Assembly (NCBI RefSeq): GCF_026239555.1
Contig: NZ_JAPIVP010000017.1
Location: 62,001-126,000, forward strand
DNA: 64,000 nucleotides
Reading direction: 5' to 3'
Source of the DNA: Pedobacter sp. PF22-3
GTDB lineage: Bacteria; Bacteroidota; Bacteroidia; Sphingobacteriales; Sphingobacteriaceae
Made by a program: the position numbers and the translations under genes. This document shows positions 1 through 7,915 of this stretch, in pieces. The notes beneath the pieces were generated by a model that made no database searches, had not been told where the DNA came from, and saw only the letters and a program-made list of their open reading frames with translations. The first letter of the stretch is position 1. Each line of letters begins with the position of its first letter.

Positions 1-45
1 CTTTTCTCCGATTGGGATAATATTATGAGCCTTTGGGATAATTAA
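1..45 (+). CDS. possible 3' end of an upstream gene (partial)
   Basis: Frame 1 is open from the window edge to a TAA at 43-45 and would encode the last 14 residues of a protein, ending LFSDWDNIMSLWDN. The tail contains three Trp/Asp-type residues and no implausible codons, but 14 codons are too few to prove coding. The upstream sequence is outside the window, so no function can be proposed. Confidence 0.3.
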   Translation, partial: LFSDWDNIMSLWDN

Positions 46-98
46 ATTGAGCAGTAAAGCCTGTATACTCATCTTTGAATCAACAAAAACGAAACAAA

Positions 99-1178
99 AT
101 GATGAGAACTATACAAAAACTTAGCTTTGCATTAATACTGCTAGTGGCATTTACCATTAAATTGAATGCCCAAAATCAAATCGAAATTGTTATAGTTGGC
201 TCTGCCCACAACAATTCAAAATCGACCCTAAATTTTCAGGCAATAATTGATAAACTTAAAAATTTTAAGCCTGATATGGTTTTTGGCGAATACCTGCCAA
301 AGGATGATTACAGTAAACTGGAAGAAAGTAACTGGGCAAAAGAATTGTTTAAAAAAGAACATGATTATCTGGAAAAATTAAACCCAGAATCTCCTAAAAA
401 CATTGATGCACAAATTAAAAAAGACCAGAAAGCACTCGCTAAATTTGCTTACTATCATAAAACAAGAATGAATTTAGCCGTTAATTATGCTAAAAACTGG
501 GATAGAGGAAATGCTGATTATCAGATTTTTGTCCTGGAGAACTATATGAAACAGCATTTCGGCAGAGAAGAACTGGCAACCTATACAAAGATGTTTGGCA
601 GTACAGACTCGTTAAAAAAGATAGGTTTCTACAGACCGGGAAGCGAATACAGCAAAATTTATTTCCCGCTTATTTATCAATTACAGCAAGATCGTATTTA
701 TAATATGGATTGCCAAACCTATGATAAACCCTGGGGAGAGGCCTGGAGTAAAACAGACTCATTATACAAGATTTTAATCGGCAAAGCAAAAACCGATAGC
801 AGCTCGCTGGAAGCTGCTACCGTTAAAGCCATAGAAAAATACTGGTCTTACAATAAAGATGAAGCAAAGGTATTTAATGCTGATCCCTACGCTGGCATGA
901 ATACGGTAAAATATGGTGTTTTAGATGAAGCCTGGAACTTTTATGGTGGATCTCACTTTTATGGATATGCAGGTTTCCCAACTGAAACGGTAAAAGAAAT
1001 GGTTGCACAATGGACCTTGAGAAACGAAGGGATGTGTAAGAATATCATTGAGCAGGCCAAAGCTAAAAAAGCAAAAAGGGTTGTGGTAGGTGTTGGCGCA
1101 TCACACCGGAAATGGATGGAAGAAATTTTAGCTAAAAACCCAAATGTAAAAATTATCAATTATAACGATCTGCACTAA
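99..1178 (+). CDS. DUF5694-like secreted protein
   Basis: About 359 residues. A signal peptide is visible (basic start, hydrophobic stretch ALILLVAFTIKLNAQ, cleavage near residue 25). The mature part begins with a beta-strand and the motif IVGSAHNNS, then DMVFGEYLP, and near the C terminus has VVVGVGASHRKWMEEIL. This layout of a GxxH at each end and a central acidic residue resembles the TraB/DUF5694 group of secreted Bacteroidota proteins, whose biochemical role is not established. The reading frame continues upstream to a TTG at 75, but the paired ATG codons at 99 and 102 directly precede the signal peptide and are preferred. It is a single gene, followed by a short hairpin-poor gap. The family assignment is from memory of motifs. 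Confidence 0.7.
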   Translation: MMRTIQKLSFALILLVAFTIKLNAQNQIEIVIVGSAHNNSKSTLNFQAIIDKLKNFKPDMVFGEYLPKDDYSKLEESNWAKELFKKEHDYLEKLNPESPKNIDAQIKKDQKALAKFAYYHKTRMNLAVNYAKNWDRGNADYQIFVLENYMKQHFGREELATYTKMFGSTDSLKKIGFYRPGSEYSKIYFPLIYQLQQDRIYNMDCQTYDKPWGEAWSKTDSLYKILIGKAKTDSSSLEAATVKAIEKYWSYNKDEAKVFNADPYAGMNTVKYGVLDEAWNFYGGSHFYGYAGFPTETVKEMVAQWTLRNEGMCKNIIEQAKAKKAKRVVVGVGASHRKWMEEILAKNPNVKIINYNDLH

Positions 1179-1452
1179 ATCAATAATACGCTCAATCAGC
1201 CTCCTTGCCATGCAATGGGGCTTTTTTGTTTTCAATTTTGTAATTTTTCCGTTGCTATTTGCAAATGCAGGATAATCGGTTTACTTTTAACTAAAAAAAT
1301 AGTTATTTAGTTTTATATGCAACCTCTATTTGAATATTGTGTCAGTATTTGAACAAACCGCTATCCATCACATTTTTAGTCCAGTTCATCACATTTATTG
1401 ATTCTATAAAAAAATAGCCAATAATTTTAGGCTAGCCTATTCAAAACCATAC

Positions 1453-4227
1453 ATGAAAAAACTCATACTTTCCCTTGCCTTTAGTTTAATTATCTTTAGC
1501 CTGTTTGCACAAAAAAATGGAAGCATCACCGGTATATTAGCCGATAGCGCTAACCATAAGACCACTTTAAATTACGCTACTGTTTCGGTTTATAAAGTTG
1601 GCGACAGCGTATTAACTACTTATAAACTGTCAGACGATAAAGGCGTTTTTAAAATCAATGGTCTGGCAACGGGTGTAAAATACCGATTAGTGGTAACAGC
1701 CTGGCAATATGGAACTTTCAGAAAAGAAGTAGAACTAAGCACAGCCAATCCGGCTTTGAACCTAGGCACCCTTTACCTTTCCACAAAAGCGAATGATTTA
1801 AATGAAGTAGTAATCTCTGCAGAGCGCCCTCCGGTAATTGTACGTAAAGATACCATTGAATTTAATGCAGAATCTTTTAAAACCCTGCCATCTGCAGTAG
1901 TAGAAGATTTGTTAAAAAAGCTTCCGGGTGTGGCCATTGCGGCTGATGGTTCTATACAGGTTAACGGCAAAACAGTAAGTAGAATTTTAGTAGACGGAAA
2001 AGAGTTTTTTGGTGGCGACCAGCAGATTGCAACCAAAAACCTGCCAGCAAATATCATAGATAAGGTACAGGTAGTTGAAGATAAACAGGCTAAAAGACGT
2101 GCTCCGGATTTAACTGCTGCAGAAATACCACAGATTATCAATTTAAAGCTAAAGAAAGCCATTAAAAAAGGTGCTTTCGGTAAATTATACGCTGGCGGAG
2201 GCTTAAAAGATCTGTATCAAGCCGGTGGATTAATGAATTTCTTTAGGGATACTACGCAGGTAAGTGTATTGGCCTATGGCAACAACATCAATCAGCCGGG
2301 CTTTAACCCCAATGACGTGCAGCGTATAGGTGGATTTAACAGAAGCGGTGTAAACTCCATGATGATGACCTCTGGAGGATATTTCGAGTTTAACGGCATT
2401 AATTTTGGCGGAAGTTATAATGGGGTTCAAACTTCATCGGGCGGTGGTTTTAATTTTAATACGATCAATAAAAAAGGGATCAAATTTAATACGCAGTATT
2501 TCTTCGGAAAGTCTAATAACCTTTTAGAGAAACTTTCTAACACCAACCAAACCCTTGGCACTGATCGTTTAATTACCAACACCAATGAAAATACTACGTC
2601 TCTCATTCTCAAGCACAATATCGGTGGAAAATTAGACTGGCAGATCGATTCTTTAACACAACTAACTATTGAGCCGGCAATAGTGCTCAGCTCCAACAAC
2701 TCAGTAAACAGAATATTTTCAAGCAATAATAATGCGAATAATCAGCTCATCAACAAACTCGAGAATTTGAATGACCTGAATACTTCTAGCAACCAATATC
2801 AGTTAAGAGCCGATTTTAGTAAAGATTTCAAAAAAGCAGGCAGATCTTTCAATATGGGAGTCGATATTTCTGCAAGCCCTAACCCTGTTATCAATTACAA
2901 CAGGAGCAGAAGTGTTTTTTACCTCACACCATCTACTGCAGAAATCGACCAGTTAAGAAATAATACCATTAATAACTTCAAGTCCTACATCTACAGTAAC
3001 TATACCGAACCGATCAGCAAAAAATTGAAATTTAAAACTGACATAAGTGGGAATATCATTAAAAATGAAAATGCATTGAATACATTTTACCGTAATCCGG
3101 CTAACCAACTTTACGATATTGTAGTTCCTAATTTATCGCAAACGGTTAAACAGGCAGGTTTCAAAACCAACACAAATATCAGTCTTGGATATAAAGTAAC
3201 CAAAGATCTCTACCTTCAACCCGGATTGGTGCACAATTATATTTCGTTAGACAACCGCTTTACTAATGGTGCGAGCATCGATCAACATTATAACTTTGTA
3301 TGGCCTACATTTCAATTGAATTACAAAATATTCCGTTTTAACTATTCGGCCCGTTTTACTGAACCAAATGTGAGTTATCTCCAGCCAGTGGCCGACAATA
3401 CAAATGCACTTTACATCCGGAATGGAAACCCTAATTTATTACCTGCCCGTATGCAAGGTTTAAGCATGAATATGTATAAGTATGATCCTAAGAACCTAAT
3501 TAATTACAATTTATACGGTTATGGTAATTTCACAAAAAACGGCATTGTCAATGCTATTACTATTAAAGATGGTGTACAAACGGTTAATCCTGTAAACAGG
3601 AACGGCATTTACAATTTTAGTGGTGGTGCCAATATCTCTAAAGATTTCAGGAAAGATAAGACAACTTTAAAAATAGGTTTAGGTTTCTGGGCTAATTTTG
3701 ATCGTAATCCAGTTATCGTAAACAATATTGAGAGTGATGCCAATATATTTTACGTAGGGCCAAATGGAAGTGTAAGATTAAACCTGAACGATAAGATAGA
3801 AATTAACCAGTCATATTCAGTAAATTTAAACCGCAGTAGATATAATGATCGCTATTATACCAATATTAGTTACAATACCCATCAAAGTACATCTGAACTG
3901 ATTATCCGTTATCCTAAAAAAATGGTTTTTGAAACGAGTTATGCTTTAACTATCAACGAGCAAAAAATTGCAGGTTATAACAATAATATTAAATTCTGGA
4001 ATGCCGCGCTTACTTACCTGTTTATGAAAAACGACAGGGCCCAACTAAAATTTTCAGTGAACGATATTTTACAGAGTAACGTACGTAGGAACATCCAGAT
4101 TATAGGCAACAGCGTTATTGATGCGCAAAGCAATAACCTGGGCAGATATGGCATGTTTACCCTTACTTATAATATTCAAAATTTTGGCCAAAAAGTTGGC
4201 GGAAGACAGACATTTTTTAATTTTTAA
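1453..4227 (+). CDS. outer-membrane beta-barrel protein with carboxypeptidase-like N domain
   Basis: 924 residues. A signal peptide (MKKLILSLAFSLIIFSLFAQ) is followed by a carboxypeptidase-regulatory-like beta-sandwich at about residues 25-110 (GSITGILAD, GVFKINGLATGVKYRLVVTA). A TonB-plug-like segment at about 115-240 contains VVEDLLKKLPGVAIAADG, VNGKTVSRILVDGKEFFGGD and IIDKVQVVEDKQAKRR. The rest is Asn/Tyr-rich amphipathic strands ending in a terminal aromatic (TFFNF), as expected of an outer-membrane barrel. This matches the OMP_b-brl_3 group of TonB-receptor relatives in Bacteroidota. The substrate cannot be inferred: no SusD-type partner lies nearby. It is transcribed alone; a hairpin repeat follows the stop. 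Confidence 0.85.
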   Translation: MKKLILSLAFSLIIFSLFAQKNGSITGILADSANHKTTLNYATVSVYKVGDSVLTTYKLSDDKGVFKINGLATGVKYRLVVTAWQYGTFRKEVELSTANPALNLGTLYLSTKANDLNEVVISAERPPVIVRKDTIEFNAESFKTLPSAVVEDLLKKLPGVAIAADGSIQVNGKTVSRILVDGKEFFGGDQQIATKNLPANIIDKVQVVEDKQAKRRAPDLTAAEIPQIINLKLKKAIKKGAFGKLYAGGGLKDLYQAGGLMNFFRDTTQVSVLAYGNNINQPGFNPNDVQRIGGFNRSGVNSMMMTSGGYFEFNGINFGGSYNGVQTSSGGGFNFNTINKKGIKFNTQYFFGKSNNLLEKLSNTNQTLGTDRLITNTNENTTSLILKHNIGGKLDWQIDSLTQLTIEPAIVLSSNNSVNRIFSSNNNANNQLINKLENLNDLNTSSNQYQLRADFSKDFKKAGRSFNMGVDISASPNPVINYNRSRSVFYLTPSTAEIDQLRNNTINNFKSYIYSNYTEPISKKLKFKTDISGNIIKNENALNTFYRNPANQLYDIVVPNLSQTVKQAGFKTNTNISLGYKVTKDLYLQPGLVHNYISLDNRFTNGASIDQHYNFVWPTFQLNYKIFRFNYSARFTEPNVSYLQPVADNTNALYIRNGNPNLLPARMQGLSMNMYKYDPKNLINYNLYGYGNFTKNGIVNAITIKDGVQTVNPVNRNGIYNFSGGANISKDFRKDKTTLKIGLGFWANFDRNPVIVNNIESDANIFYVGPNGSVRLNLNDKIEINQSYSVNLNRSRYNDRYYTNISYNTHQSTSELIIRYPKKMVFETSYALTINEQKIAGYNNNIKFWNAALTYLFMKNDRAQLKFSVNDILQSNVRRNIQIIGNSVIDAQSNNLGRYGMFTLTYNIQNFGQKVGGRQTFFNF

Positions 4228-4236
4228 CTACCTTAT

Positions 4237-4313
4237 CCTGAATGTAGTGAAGAATTCCTAGAACAGATGTAGTATGCTTTTCAAAAAGATTCTTCACTGC
4301 GTTCAGAATGACA
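4237..4313. repeat. hairpin repeat, family A (GTCATTCTGA type, inverted arms)
   Basis: The left arm CTGAATGTAGTGAAGAAT is nearly the reverse complement of the right arm ATTCTTCACTGCGTTCAG, which continues into AATGACAG. The right arm read in reverse gives the CTGTCATTCTGAACGCAGTG form seen at 41052 and 42872. The element sits between two convergent genes and may act as a bidirectional terminator as well as being a dispersed repeat. Confidence 0.7.
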
Positions 4314-4343
4314 GATGGGTTTTTAGGCTTTGCAACTTTTAGA

Positions 4344-5030
4344 TTATTGCGCTAAAGTTAATTTGACCAAATACTGATCTTCACCATCATCAAAAATCAA
4401 TTCAGGATTCCATCCCGTTTCTGCCGCAATCTGTTTAATGGTTTCTTCATCTATATAAATCCAGTTGAACCAATTGCCTTTTTCCCCTTTATACTCATAC
4501 TGGTAAGATACCTCACCATAGTATTGATTTTGTGGTTTAGGCATATCTTCATATAAATAAGCGATATCGGAAGAATCGAAAATTACCTGCCCGTTAGGAT
4601 TGATGAGGTCTTTTAGTTTGATCAAAAAAGTCTTAAAACCGGGTAAAGTTCCTGTTAAACCGATACCGTTCATCAGCATGATAATGGTATCGAATTTCTC
4701 CTGATAGGTAAAAATATCTTGTACAAATGCTTTTTTTACTCCACGGTCTTTCATAATATTCACCGCAGCTTCCGAAATATCAATCGCTGTAACATCAATA
4801 TTAAAGGCTTGCAGAAGTAAAGCATGACTGCCCACACCGGCACCGATATCCAATACTTTGCCGTTACACATATGCAAAGCCTGAAGCTCCAAAACCGGCA
4901 TATCTTCATCATCACGGAAGAAAAATTCTAAAGGCATTTCTTCAGCTTCTCCGTAAGAATTATGCAACCAAAGCGTATCTGCCTCACCCGTTCTGTAAAT
5001 ATCTGTTAGCGCTTTACCAAAAACATCCAT
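4344..5030 (-). CDS. class I SAM-dependent methyltransferase
   Basis: 228 residues. A Rossmann-type methyltransferase core is clear: motif I VLDIGAGVGSHALLLQ at about residues 61-76, motif II VTAIDISEAAVN just after it, and a motif IV-like strand FDTIIMLMNGIGL. An N-terminal segment of about 50 residues (DTLWLHNSYGEAEEMP) and the WFNWIYIDEETI segment near the end are typical of small unassigned Bacteroidota methyltransferases. The substrate is unknown. The start is fixed by a TATCTTTG box that ends only four bases before the ATG. It is a lone gene on the minus strand, convergent with the barrel protein. Confidence 0.8.
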   Translation of the reverse strand: MDVFGKALTDIYRTGEADTLWLHNSYGEAEEMPLEFFFRDDEDMPVLELQALHMCNGKVLDIGAGVGSHALLLQAFNIDVTAIDISEAAVNIMKDRGVKKAFVQDIFTYQEKFDTIIMLMNGIGLTGTLPGFKTFLIKLKDLINPNGQVIFDSSDIAYLYEDMPKPQNQYYGEVSYQYEYKGEKGNWFNWIYIDEETIKQIAAETGWNPELIFDDGEDQYLVKLTLAQ

Positions 5031-5034
5031 AATG

Positions 5035-5042
5035 CAAAGATA
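5035..5042 (-). promoter_or_regulatory. -7 box TATCTTTG adjoining the methyltransferase ATG
   Basis: On the minus strand TATCTTTG is followed by CATT and then the ATG at 5030. This matches the Bacteroidota TAnnTTTG element. The spacing implies transcription starting at or within a base or two of the start codon. Confidence 0.6.
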
Positions 5043-5265
5043 GGGAAAATGGAAGATGTATAAATGGATGACGGAAAAGGGAAGATGGGAGATGGAAATT
5101 TTATGCTGAGGTAATAGGCCCCTGAAAGCGGCGAAAAATGATTACAAAATATCTATGCAGAGATCTTAATTCATTATCCCCCATTAATGGTCATTTTAAG
5201 ATTGCTTATGAAGTTGGTCGGGATTTATTACCCTTATAAAATAAGATTGAAATCTAAAGAACAAC

Positions 5266-5288
5266 GGTCTGGATTTGTAATCCAGACC
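5266..5288. repeat. perfect 10-bp inverted repeat
   Basis: GGTCTGGATT, a three-base spacer, then AATCCAGACC. No T-run follows on either strand, so it is more likely a dispersed palindrome than a simple terminator. It lies in the 300-base gap 5043-5342, in which I see no gene. Confidence 0.55.
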
Positions 5289-5342
5289 AGCTTAATTAAA
5301 AATCCAAACCAACGATTTTCATCACATTTTTGCGTAACAATT

Positions 5343-6743
5343 TTAATCCAAATCAAATGCCTGATGGTATTCTGGTATGGCTACATGTTTAAAACCATGA
5401 TCTTTTAGTCTCGTAGCAAAATGTTGTTGTACTTCGTACTCTCCATGAACCAGAAACAACTGTTTTACCCTCGCCGGATCCTGGCCTGATAAAAAATGTA
5501 ATAAATCTTCATAATCACCATGCGCACTCATCGATTTTATGGATTGTACTTCGGCTTTAACTTCATATTCCTGGCGGAAAATTTCAACTACTTTCTGTCC
5601 TACAATTAATTTACCACCCAGCGAGTTCGGCTCACAATAACCCACCATTAAAATGGTATTTTTCTGGTTACTGATATTATTCCTGATATGATGTTTTACC
5701 CGGCCAGCCTCTGCCATACCCGATGCAGAAATAATTACGCAAGGCCTTGGATCAGCATTTAAAGCTTTCGATTCTTCAACGCTTTCGATAAAACGCAATC
5801 CTTTAAAGCCAAAGATATCATGATCTACCTTTAAAATTTCTTTAACACCATTATTGTATACTTCAGGATGGTTTTTAAGAATTTGAGTTGCCTTTGATGA
5901 TAAAGGACTGTCTACGTAGTAGGGAACATCAGGCAATTTACCTTTCAACTCTAAACCATTTAAAGCATAAAGGAGTTCCTGTGTACGGCCAACGGCAAAA
6001 GCTGGAATAATTACCTTACCTTTTTTTATGTTACAGGTATTATTGATGATCTCCAAAAGCATATTTTCGATCGGTTCGAGATCTTTATGTAGCGAATCGC
6101 CATAGGTTGATTCCATCAAGATATAATCAGCCTGGTCAAATTGTTGCGGGCTTTTCAGCAGCAAGTCGCCATAACGACCAACATCACCAGAAAAAGTAAT
6201 GCGCGTAGGTTTTCCATCTTCTGTAATGGTAAGATGTACGGCAGCACTCCCTAAGATGTGGCCTGCATCGGTAAATTTCAATCGAATTCCGTCTTCAATC
6301 TCAAAATCTTCTTCATACTCCACAATCTTCATCTGGCCAACTGTTTTGGTCACGTCTTCCTCGGTATAAAGCGCTTCTTCCATCTCTTCACCTTCGTGGA
6401 GATTACGGTTTGCGTATTCGGCATCCTGCATCTGGATTTTAGCAGAATCCATCATTAAAATTCGGGCAAGGTCCATTGTAGCCGAAGTACAGAAAATCTT
6501 TCCTTCAAACCCTTCAGCCACCAATTTGGGCAATAAACCACAATGATCAATATGTGCGTGTGATAAAACGAGATAGGTGATTTTTTTGGCATCAAAACCA
6601 AAATAGTCGTTTAATTTATCGGTAACATGGCCCATCCCCTGAAATAAGCCACAATCTAATAAAATTTGGGTACCGTTTTTTAAAGTAATAAGGTGCTTAC
6701 TCCCCGTAACCGTACGGGCGGCACCATGAAAAGCAATGTTCAT
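5343..6743 (-). CDS. beta-CASP metallo-beta-lactamase-fold hydrolase (RNase-like)
   Basis: 466 residues from the ATG at 6743; a TTG one codon earlier is less likely. All metallo-beta-lactamase motifs are present: VLSHAHIDHCGLLPKL (HxHxDH), DAGHILGSAAVHL, and TFSGDVGRYGDLLL with the metal-bridging Asp. The beta-CASP insert has YILMESTYGDSLHKD, VIIPAFAVGRTQELLYAL, VIISASGMAEAGRVKHHI and the final MSAHGDYEDLLHFL. The family contains CPSF73-like and bacterial RNase-J-related enzymes that act on RNA; these stand-alone versions are cytoplasmic and usually annotated as MBL-fold RNA-specificity hydrolases. The substrate is not known. The YtxH gene lies just upstream on the same strand, separated by a terminator. 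Confidence 0.88.
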   Translation of the reverse strand: MNIAFHGAARTVTGSKHLITLKNGTQILLDCGLFQGMGHVTDKLNDYFGFDAKKITYLVLSHAHIDHCGLLPKLVAEGFEGKIFCTSATMDLARILMMDSAKIQMQDAEYANRNLHEGEEMEEALYTEEDVTKTVGQMKIVEYEEDFEIEDGIRLKFTDAGHILGSAAVHLTITEDGKPTRITFSGDVGRYGDLLLKSPQQFDQADYILMESTYGDSLHKDLEPIENMLLEIINNTCNIKKGKVIIPAFAVGRTQELLYALNGLELKGKLPDVPYYVDSPLSSKATQILKNHPEVYNNGVKEILKVDHDIFGFKGLRFIESVEESKALNADPRPCVIISASGMAEAGRVKHHIRNNISNQKNTILMVGYCEPNSLGGKLIVGQKVVEIFRQEYEVKAEVQSIKSMSAHGDYEDLLHFLSGQDPARVKQLFLVHGEYEVQQHFATRLKDHGFKHVAIPEYHQAFDLD

Positions 6744-6773
6744 CAAGATATTGGTTAGAATATATATAGCATA

Positions 6774-6799
6774 AAAGTGCCGGATATTTCCGGCACTTT
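6774..6799 (-). terminator. terminator after the YtxH gene
   Basis: A perfect 10-bp stem, AAAGTGCCGG and CCGGCACTTT, with a six-base loop. On the minus strand it is followed by a short T-rich tail. It separates the YtxH gene from the downstream beta-CASP gene. Confidence 0.75.
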
Positions 6800-6806
6800 C
6801 AATTCG

Positions 6807-7034
6807 TTACGCATTTATCTCTGCTACTTTATCTTTAACCTTATCGGCAACGCTTGTGGCTTTATCTGCCAAACCTGCTAATTTATCTTTTGAGGCATCT
6901 AAAAGATCAGCAAAAAAATCTGATACTTTATTTTTCAGATCGCTGCTCGAATCTGAAGATAATGCTAGCGCAATAGTTGCACCCAATGCTGCTCCGGCTA
7001 ATACGCCTACTATGATTTTCGTTTCTTTTTTCAT
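6807..7034 (-). CDS. YtxH-domain small membrane protein
   Basis: 75 residues. One Gly/Ala-rich membrane-spanning segment near the start (IIVGVLAGAALGATIALAL) follows a basic MKKETK. The rest is an amphipathic Lys/Asp/Ala helix with repeated DKAT/DKVKDKV units. This is the usual form of YtxH-domain proteins, small membrane-anchored stress-associated proteins of unknown mechanism. It has its own terminator and no clear operon partner. Confidence 0.8.
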   Translation of the reverse strand: MKKETKIIVGVLAGAALGATIALALSSDSSSDLKNKVSDFFADLLDASKDKLAGLADKATSVADKVKDKVAEINA

Positions 7035-7113
7035 GGTCTTATTGATTTACTTATTAAACATATTTAACTCACAGGTGTTTTTATTTTTTTCATCTTACAA
7101 AAACTAATCCATA

Positions 7114-7737
7114 ATGAAGCGAATATTTTTTATAGACTTAGACAATACCATTTACTTTACCAAGCAGAACGAAGAACAATTGATGGGCGAATTATATCGT
7201 TTCTTAGAAAGTATGGATTTAGGAATCAGCAAAGAAGATTTTCGATTAGCCAAACAGGAAATGCTGAGGACACCTTTTTTAAAAGTAGCTGAAAAATACC
7301 ATTTTAAGAAAGAAACAATGCCAGAAGTAATTTCTTACCTCCAAAATAGGTCCGTAAACCAGCCTTTAAAACCGAGTGATGATTACCACTATATCAAAAG
7401 CTTAATCGGCAGAAAATTTATTGTAACAGCAGGTTTTCCAAAACAACAGCAATCAAAAGTAAAAATGCTGGGCATCGCCGATGATTTTGAAGAAGTGCAT
7501 GTGGTAGATGTTTCGACAAGCAATAAGAAAAAAACCTTTGAAATGCTGATCGACCAGCATCAACTTAACAAAGATGATATTTTAATTATTGGTGATGATG
7601 CCGAATCGGAAATTAAATTTGGATTAGAACTGGGAATAACCACTTTTTTACTCGACCCTGAAAACCTGCATCCAAATGCCGAAAGCACTTTTAGGGGAAG
7701 TGATTTAAGTAACCTTCATGAAGCAGCAGGGCAGTAA
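7114..7737 (+). CDS. HAD-superfamily hydrolase
   Basis: 207 residues. Motif I is FFIDLDNTIYF at residues 4-14, with DxDxT-type nucleophile and acid. A helical cap follows, motif II is FIVTAGFPKQQQ, and motif IV is DILIIGDDAESEIKFGLELG. The length and layout match small soluble HAD phosphatases of the pyrimidine-5'-nucleotidase or phosphoglycolate-phosphatase type. The substrate cannot be assigned. The gene runs divergently from ytxH with about 80 bases between starts and is followed by a family B repeat. Confidence 0.8.
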   Translation: MKRIFFIDLDNTIYFTKQNEEQLMGELYRFLESMDLGISKEDFRLAKQEMLRTPFLKVAEKYHFKKETMPEVISYLQNRSVNQPLKPSDDYHYIKSLIGRKFIVTAGFPKQQQSKVKMLGIADDFEEVHVVDVSTSNKKKTFEMLIDQHQLNKDDILIIGDDAESEIKFGLELGITTFLLDPENLHPNAESTFRGSDLSNLHEAAGQ

Positions 7738-7750
7738 TAAAATGAAGATC

Positions 7751-7857
7751 GTCATCTCGACTGGAACGCAGTGGAATGGAGAGATCTATCTTAATAGATT
7801 TAGCTTCGCTGAGCACTACGTAGTTCTCGACTTCGTTGCAATTCGCTCGAAATGACG
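7751..7857. repeat. hairpin repeat, family B (GTCATCTCGACTG type)
   Basis: Starts GTCATCTCGACTGGAACGCA and contains GGAGAGATCTATC. It ends TCGAAATGACG, which pairs with the start. A related copy with the same landmarks lies at 10638-10720. Confidence 0.7.
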
Positions 7858-7881
7858 TTAACTTTATTAGAATTACCGCAT

Positions 7882-7910
7882 AAAAAAGTCCCGATTTTCA
7901 TCGGGACTTT
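7882..7910 (-). terminator. terminator of the DUF6600 gene
   Basis: An 11-bp perfect stem, AAAGTCCCGAT and ATCGGGACTTT, with a four-base loop. On the minus strand it is followed by a T-run and lies just after the stop at 7916. Confidence 0.85.
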
Positions 7911-7915
7911 CTATT

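Noticed and set aside
5187-5408. 73-codon frame in the gap before the beta-CASP gene
   Set aside because: It runs through the dispersed palindrome at 5266-5288 into the opposite gene and has no protein-like features.
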